64,000 nucleotides of DNA from Vibrio cortegadensis. Lineage in GTDB: Bacteria; Pseudomonadota; Gammaproteobacteria; Enterobacterales; Vibrionaceae. How positions within the stretch are numbered: position 1 is the stretch's first letter; each line of letters starts with the position of its first letter. The notes under the pieces are model-generated. The model saw nothing but the letters and a program-made list of their open reading frames with translations. It had not been told where the DNA came from and did no database searches. The translations under genes were made by a program, and so were the position numbers. Below, piece after piece: positions 26,096 through 34,918 of the stretch. The stretch lies in NCBI RefSeq assembly GCF_024347395.1, contig NZ_AP025473.1:558001-622000 (forward strand), given 5' to 3'.

Positions 26096-26121
26096 CGCTA
26101 GATTGCCGATCTAGCGACTTT
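26096..26121 (+). terminator. Probable terminator after GH3 gene
   Basis: CGCTAGAT and ATCTAGCG form an 8-bp stem with a five-base loop, followed by ACTTTT. The T tract is short. Confidence 0.55.
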
Positions 26122-26138
26122 TAAATTCAGATTTTCTG

Positions 26139-26936
26139 TTATTTCAACAATGCGCTGAGAACTTGAAACACACCTGCTTCACGGTTACTTGGCGCGCTGA
26201 ATCGGGCGTGTTTTTTTACGCCTTCATGTGCATTTTCCATCGCATAAGAGTGGTAACTTGCTTGCAGCATTTCAACATCGTTGAAGTAGTCGCCAAAGCT
26301 CATCGTCTCTTCATAACTAAAACCTAACTCGTTTTGTAGGTGTTTAATTGCAGCGCCTTTTGATGCTGCTGAATTCATCACATCCAGCCAAATTTTTGCA
26401 CTGATCACGACTTGTTGGCTGTCACCAAACTTCTCGTTGATCAGAGGGTGAACGTGTTCGGCAGAACCATCAAAATGACAAATTGCCACTTTAACAAATT
26501 CATCTTCGATAGTTAGAAGGTCATCAACGATTTCACAGCGATGATAATACTTACAGATTTCAGCGCGCGCTTTTGAGTCTTGTGTTTCAATATAAGCGGA
26601 CTTCTTACCACAAAGTACAATGTGGGCACCTTCAACGAGTCGAGCTTGTTTGAGGATCTCGTGAATGGTCTCTTTCTCGATGGTGCAGCTATAAAGTTCC
26701 TTACCCTGATGCATCACTAATGTGCCATTTTCAGCAATAAACATCATGCGATCTTTCAGTGGTGCGAACGTTTCCATTAGGCTGTAATACTGACGACCAG
26801 ATGCCGCCGCAAAGATAATATTATTTTGCTCTAATTGCTGATAAAGCGGGAAAAAGTCCGGATTTAATTGGCTATTTTCATCAAGTAAAGTGCCGTCCAT
26901 ATCGGCAGCAATGAATTTAATCGTAGTCTGTGGCAT
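26139..26936 (-). CDS. HAD-superfamily Cof-type phosphatase
   Basis: This is a probable sugar-phosphate or FMN/PLP phosphatase of the Cof/YbjI group. HAD motif I is IAADMDGTLL, motif II is near AASGRQYYSL, and motif IV MSFGDYFNDVEML precedes an AMENAH segment. The start at 26936 (MPQTTIKF) puts motif I at the expected position; reading frames upstream add about 35 residues without family character. An ATG 12 bases upstream (26948) is also possible. The substrate cannot be told from sequence. Confidence 0.85.
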   Translation of the reverse strand: MPQTTIKFIAADMDGTLLDENSQLNPDFFPLYQQLEQNNIIFAAASGRQYYSLMETFAPLKDRMMFIAENGTLVMHQGKELYSCTIEKETIHEILKQARLVEGAHIVLCGKKSAYIETQDSKARAEICKYYHRCEIVDDLLTIEDEFVKVAICHFDGSAEHVHPLINEKFGDSQQVVISAKIWLDVMNSAASKGAAIKHLQNELGFSYEETMSFGDYFNDVEMLQASYHSYAMENAHEGVKKHARFSAPSNREAGVFQVLSALLK

Positions 26937-27224
26937 TGAGATTCTCATAAAGCTAAATTTGGTTGGCAATTGATGTCGATGGAGGAATTTAAAAACATTC
27001 GATCTCTCGTCTATAGTTGAACTAATGATATAGGCGAGCATATTGCTAAAGTGCGCGTATCTTAGCGTTTGTCGCTATAATTTTCACCATAAATAGCTCA
27101 CTTATATCTCGTGAGTCCATTTAATAACCAAAGATTCTAACTAAAAATAAGAGCTAACCTTTTAACTTAAAAACCTGACCCAATATCTTGGTATGTCAGC
27201 TTCAAAATAGAAAAGGAAAATAGA

Positions 27225-28082
27225 ATGGCTAATGAATACACACCACCTAAAATCTGGGTAAATGATTCAAGTGGCGGTAATAAATGGGCGAACATAAACA
27301 GCCCAGTATCAGGTGCAAGGCATGATCAAGATTTACCTGTAGGGAAGCATGCTTTGCAGCTTTACTCTCTTGGTACACCTAATGGTCAAAAAGTTACGAT
27401 TCTATTAGAAGAGTTGTTAGCACTCGGAATTACTGAGGCGGAATACGATGCCTATCTGATCAATATTGGCGAAGGTGATCAGTTCTCATCTGGCTTTGTG
27501 GATGTGAATCCAAACTCAAAAATTCCAGCACTACTGGATAAATCAGGCGATGAAGACGTTAATGTATTCGAATCTGCATCTATCCTTGTTCATCTGGCTG
27601 AGAAGTTTGGCCATTTCTTGCCAAAAGAGGGCAGTGCGAGAACCCAAGTGTTTAATTGGTTGTTTTGGGTTCAAGGTTCAGCCCCGCTATTAGGTGGTGG
27701 TTTTGGTCATTTTTATTCTTACGCCGATGAAAAGTTAGAGTACCCAATCAATCGCTTTTCAATGGAAGTGAAGCGTCAATTAGATGTGCTAGACAAGCAA
27801 CTGGCTAAAACTACTTATGTTGCGGGTGAAGAGTACAGTATTGCTGATATGGGCATTTGGCCGTGGTATGGCAACTTGGTATTGGGCAATATTTATGATG
27901 CGGCTGAGTTCTTACAAGTAGACTCTTATACTAACGTTGTTCGTTGGGCGAAAATGCTTGAGAAGAGAGAAGGCGTACAGCGTGGACGCACCATTAATCG
28001 CTCTTGGGGTGAAGAGTGGGAGCAAGTGCCAGAGCGTCATAGTGCTGAAGATATAGATAAAGTACTAGCCCTGCGCTCTTAA
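27225..28082 (+). CDS. yghU: YghU-type glutathione-dependent disulfide oxidoreductase
   Basis: This is a glutathione S-transferase family protein that reduces disulfides using bound glutathione. The N-terminal extension (YTPPKIWVNDSSGGNKWANINSPVSGARHDQDLPVGKH) is characteristic of YghU. A thioredoxin-like domain follows (LYSLGTPNGQKVTILLEE, NPNSKIPAL), then an all-helical GST C-domain ending near residue 275. AAGGAAAAT lies upstream of the ATG. It appears monocistronic. Confidence 0.9.
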   Translation: MANEYTPPKIWVNDSSGGNKWANINSPVSGARHDQDLPVGKHALQLYSLGTPNGQKVTILLEELLALGITEAEYDAYLINIGEGDQFSSGFVDVNPNSKIPALLDKSGDEDVNVFESASILVHLAEKFGHFLPKEGSARTQVFNWLFWVQGSAPLLGGGFGHFYSYADEKLEYPINRFSMEVKRQLDVLDKQLAKTTYVAGEEYSIADMGIWPWYGNLVLGNIYDAAEFLQVDSYTNVVRWAKMLEKREGVQRGRTINRSWGEEWEQVPERHSAEDIDKVLALRS

Positions 28083-28109
28083 ACTGACGGCTGGTAAAAG
28101 AGTAATGAA

Positions 28110-28140
28110 AAGATGTGCTACCGAATTGGAAGCACATCTT
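28110..28140. terminator. Hairpin between convergent genes
   Basis: AAGATGTGCT and AGCACATCTT form a 10-bp stem around 11 bases between yghU and the DJ-1/PfpI gene. T tracts are weak on both strands. Confidence 0.4.
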
Positions 28141-28178
28141 CACTTTAAAATGCTTTTAAAATCTCATCGACAATATGT

Positions 28179-28850
28179 TTACGATAGTGCAGTGACTAAC
28201 GCTTTACCAACACCATGAGCACTAGTTGGATTTTGGCCCGTAATTACTCGCTCATCAACGATCACTAGCTCATGCCAAGGTTGTACTTTACTGAAGAGAA
28301 CCGCTTTACGAGAAAGTGACTCTTCAAGCAGGAATGGGATGTCATCAATCGTACCAAAATCAATCTCTTCTTCACGCGTGAATCCCGTTACCGATTTAGA
28401 AGCCAGTAGGCTGTCACCATTACTCAATGTAATTGGAAGTAATGCTGCTGGGCCATGACATACAGCAGCGATGATGCCATCACTCTCGTAATGTTTCGCT
28501 GCCAGTTGAGCAAAACTCACATTCGTTGCAAGGTCAGACAACAACCCAAAACCACCAGGGTAGAAAACAGCGTCGTAGTCATCAATATTGATTTGCGATA
28601 CTGGAATGCTGTTATTGATACGATTCTGGAAATCATCATCCGATAATACATTGCTGTTTATCTGATCGCCTTCGATATCAGTACCGTAGAGTGGCGCTTT
28701 TCCACCTTCAATTGACGCGATATCGTATTCAAAGCCAGCAGCTGTCAGCTCGTGAATGACGTGAGTGATCTCAGGTGAATAAGTACCGTTAGCTTGGTCT
28801 GTTTCGCCTAGAGTGGCATGGTTCGTTACTGGAATTAGAATCTTTTTCAT
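28179..28850 (-). CDS. DJ-1/PfpI family (Hsp31-like) protein
   Basis: This class I glutamine-amidotransferase-fold protein has a nucleophile elbow at AAVCHGPAALL (C131, H132) and a YPGGFG segment. Related proteins act as glyoxalase III or chaperones. Length (223 aa) is typical of the stand-alone Hsp31-like subgroup. The divergent LysR gene 100 bp away is the likely regulator. Confidence 0.85.
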   Translation of the reverse strand: MKKILIPVTNHATLGETDQANGTYSPEITHVIHELTAAGFEYDIASIEGGKAPLYGTDIEGDQINSNVLSDDDFQNRINNSIPVSQINIDDYDAVFYPGGFGLLSDLATNVSFAQLAAKHYESDGIIAAVCHGPAALLPITLSNGDSLLASKSVTGFTREEEIDFGTIDDIPFLLEESLSRKAVLFSKVQPWHELVIVDERVITGQNPTSAHGVGKALVTALS

Positions 28851-28952
28851 TATGGCTTCCTTGAATGCTTTGAGTTCGAAAAAGATATTAATTCAAAACC
28901 ATCTGGCTGATAATACCGATAATTGGCAAAATATTATTGCTATATAGCAAAG

Positions 28953-29840
28953 ATGAGTGGAATGAACAATTTTGATGGGATTATTGAATTCGTCGCGGTG
29001 GCTGAAAGTCATGGCTTCTCAGCGGCTGCGAAACAGTTAGGTTGCAGTACCAGTCACGTTAGCCGACAAGTGTCTCGGTTAGAAGAAAGGCTCGGAACCG
29101 TTTTACTTGCTCGTTCAACTCGGTTAGTGAATTTAACCGAAGCAGGTCAATTGTATTACCAACAATGCAGAGAACTGGTCACCGGGCTACAACAAGCGAA
29201 TGAAGGCTTAAACTCACAGCAAGTGACGTTAAGTGGTACTTTGCGTGTCAGCGCTGCGGGTGCATTTGCAGAAGATCATGTCGCCCCTGCTTTAATGGAG
29301 TTTGCTAAGTCGTATCCAGAGCTTACCATCGAAATGGATTTTAATTCTCGCATGGTTAACTTCATTGAAGATGGTATTGATTTCGCTATTCGTTATGGTG
29401 CCCTAAAAGATTCAGGTTTAGTTGCTAGAAAGCTGGTGGATCGCCCGATGGCCGCGGTCGCGAGTCAAGAATATCTCACTCATTATGGTGAACCCACTCA
29501 CCCTAGCCAACTGAAACAACATAGCTGCATTATTGCCAATAACGATCACTGGCTTTTTGAAAACGATGGCAACACTATTAACATGCGTGTCCATGGTCGC
29601 TGGAAAAGTAATAACTCTAACGCAGTGGTCTCTGCTTGTGAGCGAGGGCTAGGAATTGCGTATATGCCGAAAAGCAGCCTTGCGAAAGGGTTGGAGTCCG
29701 GTTCGCTTGTTCCAATACTTCAAGACTTTTGGGGCAAAGGAAGCAGCAGTTGGATCGTGTATCAAAATCAACGTTTTCTTCCAGTGCGTGCTCGCTTGGC
29801 AATAGATTACTTGATTAATCATTTCCGACAGATTACGTAG
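28953..29840 (+). CDS. LysR-family transcriptional regulator
   Basis: The N-terminal winged helix (FSAAAKQLGCSTSHVSRQVSRLEERLGTVLLARSTR) is followed by a LysR substrate-binding domain (AFAEDHVAPALMEFAKSYPEL, DFAIRYG, VVSACERGLGIAYMPKSSL). It starts at ATG 28953 (or 28962); reading from the upstream TTG adds residues outside the family. It is transcribed divergently from the DJ-1/PfpI gene, which it probably controls. Its end overlaps the broken GNAT/AraC gene by a few bases. Confidence 0.88.
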   Translation: MSGMNNFDGIIEFVAVAESHGFSAAAKQLGCSTSHVSRQVSRLEERLGTVLLARSTRLVNLTEAGQLYYQQCRELVTGLQQANEGLNSQQVTLSGTLRVSAAGAFAEDHVAPALMEFAKSYPELTIEMDFNSRMVNFIEDGIDFAIRYGALKDSGLVARKLVDRPMAAVASQEYLTHYGEPTHPSQLKQHSCIIANNDHWLFENDGNTINMRVHGRWKSNNSNAVVSACERGLGIAYMPKSSLAKGLESGSLVPILQDFWGKGSSSWIVYQNQRFLPVRARLAIDYLINHFRQIT

Positions 29841-30456
29841 AGCTAACACCGCCATAAACATCAATAGTTAAACTACGCTCTTTTTCGTAGGTTTTAGGCG
29901 TTAAGCCAATTTGTTTCTTTAAGTAGCGGATGAGGTGAGGTTGGTCGCTGAAACCAGACCGAAATGCAATTTCGACCCAATCGATGTCATCAGAATCGCG
30001 TTGGAAAAGCACGCGAGTGGCAATCCCCTGACCTCGTTCTAACTCAGCTACAATCATCCCCAAGTCAGCATATTGAGTCTGGTGTTCATCAAATAGGCGA
30101 CATTCACCCGTTGCTAATAACCGACCATCCTTCCAATACCCCCAAAGCTCTTCTCGTGTGATTAGATTACTGAAGTACTCAGATAACCATTGCGCAGGAG
30201 CTCCAATATTACTAACGGCAAATTCAACGAACTCAGATAGTTGATCCTGACTTGCAAGAGTTAACTCTAAACCTGTTGATCCTTCAGAAACCAATGGCGC
30301 AACTCGCTGATACATTAGCGCATTTACTTTAAATGAAGATGAGTTATCTAAGCAAAGCGATAAATAGTGAGGTTCGGCGGTACTCACAAATGCACCTTTA
30401 ATGGAACCGACCACTGCGCTGTTTTGCTCAGCAATTAAAGTAAACAGTTCTCTGGC
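29833..30456 (-). pseudogene. GNAT / AraC-HTH chimeric remnant
   Basis: Reading on the minus strand, the first part is a GNAT acetyltransferase core (AVVGSIKGAF, LATGECRLF, ADLGMIVAELERGQGIATRVL). Immediately after the acetyl-CoA loop it switches to the second half of an AraC-type DNA-binding domain (WVEIAFRSGFSDQPHLIRYLKKQIGLTPKTYEK). The GNAT C-terminus and the AraC N-terminus and first HTH helix are missing. Coding-like sequence also extends upstream of the only possible start (GTG at 30414) to a TAG at 30457-30459, so the 5' end is lost too. Two truncated genes joined by a deletion is the simplest reading. Confidence 0.65.
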
Positions 30457-30754
30457 CTACCAGTAGAAATTAGAATTCCAAACCTTACTTTTTGATGAAT
30501 ACTGTCGCTAAAAGGGCATCTATCACCTTATGCATAACTGTTGATATGGGTAATCACTTCATTTGTTGTCGCATGACAAAGTAGATCAATTATCAACAGG
30601 TTCCCAATTTACATTCATTGGTCATTTAAACGTTTGGCATAAGAAAAATAGGTAAAAACGCCATATAAAATACAAATGATAATTGATCTCATTATCATTT
30701 GAGGTGTATGATGCGCAAAATAATATCAAACCTATAAATAGTTGTGCCATTTAT
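30457..30754. other. Control region of the iron-linked operon
   Basis: This AT-rich region contains a TATAAAAT -10-like element at about 30664 and the Fur-box dyad at 30673-30701. Nothing else was recognised. Confidence 0.4.
30673..30701. promoter_or_regulatory. Fur box (29-bp dyad)
   Basis: CAAATGATAA and TTATCATTTG are perfect inverted arms around nine bases. The inner 19 bases (30678-30696) match GATAATGATAATCATTATC at 14 positions, including both outer hexamers. It overlaps the likely promoter of the peptidase/TonB-receptor operon. Confidence 0.8.
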
Positions 30755-32767
30755 ATGAAATTTACTTATGTTTTTTTGGGGCTTTTAGTCACCTCTTTGC
30801 CCAGTTTTGCTGCGGAAGATTTTGATTGGTTGAGAGATGATTCTCGACAAGACCAGCGTGTGCTTTCTTACCTCGAGAAACAGAACCAAAAAACAGAACA
30901 GTTTCAGAATGGATACGACAACATCACACAGAGTTTGCTAGCTCAATGGGATTCGATGGCCGCGGAGAAAGGTAAGGCACCGTGGGTCATTCAAAATGGT
31001 GAGGAATGGAATCTCACTCGCCGAAAGGGGCGTTACGTTTTGCTGTCTCGCTCGGATAGCAATGCTGAAGAGAACATTGTTTACGATTTCTCGTCTCGCC
31101 AAGCAGAGTATCAATACTTTCAAATCGGTCAGTGGCGCATTCAGGATAATGCTTTGTTGTTTACTGAAGACATCAATGGTAGCGAACAATACCGTGCCAT
31201 TTACGTCGATCTTGAAAAAGGAAAGTCAGTAGAGCTAACGGACAATGTTGATAATGGTGTTTTGTTATCCGCTAGCGGTAAATTTGCTTATGTCGTTGCG
31301 AAAGAATCACATACGCAGCGTCCACATCAAATTTTACGAATCGATATTCAAACGCTTGAGAAACGAGTGATTTGGCAAGAGGACAAAACCGATTGGTTGA
31401 TGTCCTTCTATCCCGCGGCAGATTCACATTACGCTCTAGTCCAAAGTAACAATGAGTCAACTACCGAGCAAAAGCTACTTGAATTAGATTCTGGATCGTT
31501 GACTTCGTCACTGCGCAAACCAGAAGCAAGTATTGAATACTACGCAGATGTTGCTCAAGGAAGGGTATTCATTAACAGCAATCTGAGTGAAAATTTTGGA
31601 TTGTTTGAGGTGAAGCTTTCCGATGTTATTGGGCATGGTAAGAACATCAAATGGACACCTTTTGCATCTTCTAAGAACAATGTTGAACAGTTTTATCTGT
31701 ATGATGCTGGACTTGTGGCATTAACCAAGCAAAAAGGCGCAACCATACTCACCGTGTATTCATACGCTGGCAACGTTAAGAAATCGTTATCACTGGAAAC
31801 AGAAGGTCGTGTCGCGTGGTTGAGTAGGCTCGGTGACTATGATTCCAACAAGCTCCACATTCGTAGTATGTCTATGACGACACCGCCATTGTGGGAAGAG
31901 TTTGATGTTAAGGCTCTGGGAAAATCGGACTTCTCCCAAGATGATTATCGTGACTTCTCAAGCCAAGATTATGTTTCCCAACGTATTACGGTGAAAGCGA
32001 ACGGTGTTGAGGTACCCGTATCTCTCGCTTATCGTAAAGACAAGCTGAATGAAAACGCCCCAGTAATACTCTATGGCTATGGCGCATACGGCTTTACCAT
32101 GAAACCTTACTTCATGCCTCAGACGGTGAGTTTACTTGACCAAGGCGCGATCTATGCGATTGCACACGTTCGTGGCGGTGGTTACTTTGGTAACGATTGG
32201 CATGAACAAGGGCGTGGGATTCTAAAAGCCAATTCCATCAATGACTTTACAGCGGTAGCACAAGCACTGAAGCACTTTAAGCATAGTGAACGTGATGTTT
32301 ACGCATTGGGCTCTAGTGCTGGCGGCACCTTAGTTGCGGGTGCCATTAACCAAGCTCCTGACTTGTTTGCTGGAGCGGTATTAAAAGTGCCGTTCGTTGA
32401 TGTTGTTGCAAGCATGTCTGACACTTCTTTGCCTTTGACGGCGCAGCAATATGGTGAGTGGGGGAACCCGGCCCTCACAGAGCAACGTAGTATTATGCAA
32501 GCCTATGATCCTATTCTTAATATCCGCAAAGACGCTTACCCACCCATACTGGTTCAAGTCGGATTGAACGACCAACGTGTGCCTTACTGGGAAGGCGCGA
32601 AGTATCTCGCCACCATTTCGTCGGTCAGTGAATCGACAGGACCTTATTTGTTGCAAACGGATTTTAACTCTGGCCATCGCATGGATCCAAGACAGGCAAG
32701 AGAGCAACAAGCAAAGGAATATGCATTTCTATTATCACTAATTAAAACATCTAAAGCGGAGCAGTAA
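30755..32767 (+). CDS. Periplasmic prolyl-oligopeptidase family (S9) peptidase
   Basis: A serine peptidase of the oligopeptidase B / prolyl oligopeptidase type, expected to cut small peptides in the periplasm. The ATG at 30755 gives a clean signal peptide (MKFTYVFLGLLVTSLPSFA). A longer reading frame begins inside the Fur box and is rejected. An N-terminal beta-propeller (to about residue 390) precedes the alpha/beta-hydrolase domain. That domain has GYGAYGF, the nucleophile in GSSAGG (S521), Asp in GLNDQRVP and His in NSGHRMDP. The stop is adjacent to the TonB receptor start, so the two are cotranscribed. Confidence 0.87.
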   Translation: MKFTYVFLGLLVTSLPSFAAEDFDWLRDDSRQDQRVLSYLEKQNQKTEQFQNGYDNITQSLLAQWDSMAAEKGKAPWVIQNGEEWNLTRRKGRYVLLSRSDSNAEENIVYDFSSRQAEYQYFQIGQWRIQDNALLFTEDINGSEQYRAIYVDLEKGKSVELTDNVDNGVLLSASGKFAYVVAKESHTQRPHQILRIDIQTLEKRVIWQEDKTDWLMSFYPAADSHYALVQSNNESTTEQKLLELDSGSLTSSLRKPEASIEYYADVAQGRVFINSNLSENFGLFEVKLSDVIGHGKNIKWTPFASSKNNVEQFYLYDAGLVALTKQKGATILTVYSYAGNVKKSLSLETEGRVAWLSRLGDYDSNKLHIRSMSMTTPPLWEEFDVKALGKSDFSQDDYRDFSSQDYVSQRITVKANGVEVPVSLAYRKDKLNENAPVILYGYGAYGFTMKPYFMPQTVSLLDQGAIYAIAHVRGGGYFGNDWHEQGRGILKANSINDFTAVAQALKHFKHSERDVYALGSSAGGTLVAGAINQAPDLFAGAVLKVPFVDVVASMSDTSLPLTAQQYGEWGNPALTEQRSIMQAYDPILNIRKDAYPPILVQVGLNDQRVPYWEGAKYLATISSVSESTGPYLLQTDFNSGHRMDPRQAREQQAKEYAFLLSLIKTSKAEQ

Positions 32768-34909
32768 ATGAAGCTTACCCCAGTGTCAGTAGCAGTACTT
32801 TCGGTACTTGCTGCCAGTCAAGTGCACGCAGAATCTGACGTTTACTTTATGGAAGAGGTGGTCGTTACCGCTAACAAAATTGATCAGCCCCTATCAAAAG
32901 TGGCTGGCAGTGTTGCGGTGATTACGGAAGAAGAAATTGAAGCGAGAGGTGAGACGGAGCTTTACGATGCACTACGTAATGAGCCGGGTGTAAGCGTTAC
33001 AGGTGGTGCTGGGCGTCCTCAAAATATCACCATCCGTGGTATGACGGGCAACCGAATCATGATTGTCCGTGACGGTATCCGTTCAGCAGACGGCTTTGGT
33101 GCGAATGATATTAACGATGCGGTTGGTCGAGATACTTTCGATTTATCCAATTTTCAATCTCTTCAAATCATCAAAGGCGCGAGTTCTTCTGTACATGGTT
33201 CTGGTGCCATTGGTGGTGTCGTGATTTTGAAATCTAAACAACCGGGCGATTTTCTTAAAGATAAGGATTTCTATACAGACGTTTCTGGTACCTACACCGA
33301 CATCAGCAACAAATACAAAGCGACGAGTAATCTAGCGTTCCGCTCTGGTGATACAGAGAGTCTGTTGAATGTTTCTTATTGGCAAGGACAAGAGACGCGT
33401 AACTTTGATGAAGATTTATACAACCGTGATCTCGATGGTTACAGTGGTGCTTACACCATCAACCATTTTTACAGTGATGAATTGATGCTGACAGCACACG
33501 CTGAGCTTTACACTCAGAATCAAGAGCGCTTAGAAGGGTCGCCTTCCGTTCAGCCAGACGGCATTTGGCATATTGAAAACTTTGCCGAAGATGAAAAATC
33601 AGAAGAGTACAGTGCGTATATCGGCGCCGAAATCACGCCGCTGGAACCGACTTGGTTCGAAGAGTTAGACACTAAGATTTACTGGCGTCATACCGAAGTG
33701 GCTGAAGACACGAACCGTCTAATGCGACAAGTCGATCATAATGGCTTGCTGACCAAGCGTCGCGAGCTAGAGCATAAGACGTTCATTGATGAAACGATTG
33801 GCTTTCGAGGCGACTTTACTCATACCCTCTATGCCGCAAACACTGATCATCAATTAGCTTACGGTGTTGAGCTGGCTACCGATTACTACGAACGTACGGA
33901 TAGCGACTCTAAAATTGACTGGAATGGCGTTACGCCTTCTACCAAGCAACCTTTTGCTCCCGCTCGCGCCTACAACATCGGCTTGTATGTAAGAGACATG
34001 GTGGAACTGGATAAGTGGACTGTTACTGGCGGCTTACGTTTTGATGCACACCGTCTTACGCCTGATGGAAAAGGTGACGTTGGTGGCTTCCCACTGAAAG
34101 ACATTGATAGCTCGGAAGTCTCTCCAAGTTTGTCGGTTTCTCGAGAAGTGTTCACCAATAACATTGTTTATGTTTCTTACAACCATGGTTATCGCGCTCC
34201 GGAATACGACAAAGCGTATGGTTTCGTAAACCATGATTTTGTTCCGTTAACGCCTTTTGTTATCGCACCTAACTTAGAGCTAGAAGCCGAAACGTCAGAC
34301 TCATTCGAAATTGGTCATAAGTTCGATAACGGTCGCGCACATCTTTACGTCTCTGCCTTTTACAACAAGTTTGAAAACTTCATCGATGTTGTGACGACAG
34401 GCTTTGATTCAAGCACCGGTAATTACATCAAGCAGTACCAAAACCTCGATGGCGTAGAGACATACGGTGCTGAGCTTTCTGCCGCTTATGCATTAACCAA
34501 AGAGTGGAATGTAGGTACCAAGTTTGGCTATGTAGACGGAAAAGAAGCCGACGGTGACTATATTCGAAGCATCACTCCTTTCGAAGGTAATGTAGAAGTG
34601 AACTACACCAATCAAGACTTTAGTGCTTACGCATTATGGAATTGGGCCGCTGCGATGGATCGCGTTCCAACGTGTCAAACTTCCCTCGGCTTAGCAACCG
34701 AATGTGCACAAACCAGTGCTTGGAACACGGTTGACATTGGTGCGACTTACCACGTGTCCAAAGACCTTCGTGTGAGTGCTACCGTCGTGAACTTGTTCGA
34801 TAAAGAGTACATCCGCTACCAAGACGTTGCAGGGATCGCAGAAGAGAGCAAACGCTACTCAACTGAGCCAGGCCGTTACATCACAGTGAATGCTAAATAC
34901 GAATTCTAG
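32768..34909 (+). CDS. TonB-dependent receptor, heme/hemoglobin-receptor-like
   Basis: This is an outer-membrane active transporter. A signal peptide (to VHA) is followed by a TonB-box-like MEEVVVTANK and plug domain (LYDALRNEPGVSVTGGAGRPQNITIRGM, RIMIVRDGIR, IKGASSSVHGSGAIGG), then a 22-strand barrel ending in YEF. Around residues 475-510 it has YRAPEYD and IAPNLELEAE with a His between them, resembling the FRAP/NPNL boxes of heme and hemoglobin receptors. The Fur box and neighbouring proteases fit acquisition of iron from a protein or peptide carrier. A siderophore receptor remains possible. Confidence 0.82.
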   Translation: MKLTPVSVAVLSVLAASQVHAESDVYFMEEVVVTANKIDQPLSKVAGSVAVITEEEIEARGETELYDALRNEPGVSVTGGAGRPQNITIRGMTGNRIMIVRDGIRSADGFGANDINDAVGRDTFDLSNFQSLQIIKGASSSVHGSGAIGGVVILKSKQPGDFLKDKDFYTDVSGTYTDISNKYKATSNLAFRSGDTESLLNVSYWQGQETRNFDEDLYNRDLDGYSGAYTINHFYSDELMLTAHAELYTQNQERLEGSPSVQPDGIWHIENFAEDEKSEEYSAYIGAEITPLEPTWFEELDTKIYWRHTEVAEDTNRLMRQVDHNGLLTKRRELEHKTFIDETIGFRGDFTHTLYAANTDHQLAYGVELATDYYERTDSDSKIDWNGVTPSTKQPFAPARAYNIGLYVRDMVELDKWTVTGGLRFDAHRLTPDGKGDVGGFPLKDIDSSEVSPSLSVSREVFTNNIVYVSYNHGYRAPEYDKAYGFVNHDFVPLTPFVIAPNLELEAETSDSFEIGHKFDNGRAHLYVSAFYNKFENFIDVVTTGFDSSTGNYIKQYQNLDGVETYGAELSAAYALTKEWNVGTKFGYVDGKEADGDYIRSITPFEGNVEVNYTNQDFSAYALWNWAAAMDRVPTCQTSLGLATECAQTSAWNTVDIGATYHVSKDLRVSATVVNLFDKEYIRYQDVAGIAEESKRYSTEPGRYITVNAKYEF

Positions 34910-34918
34910 GATGAAATC

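Noticed and set aside
30683..30754. Longer N-terminus for the S9 peptidase
   Set aside because: It would start inside the Fur box and hide a clean signal peptide beginning at 30755.
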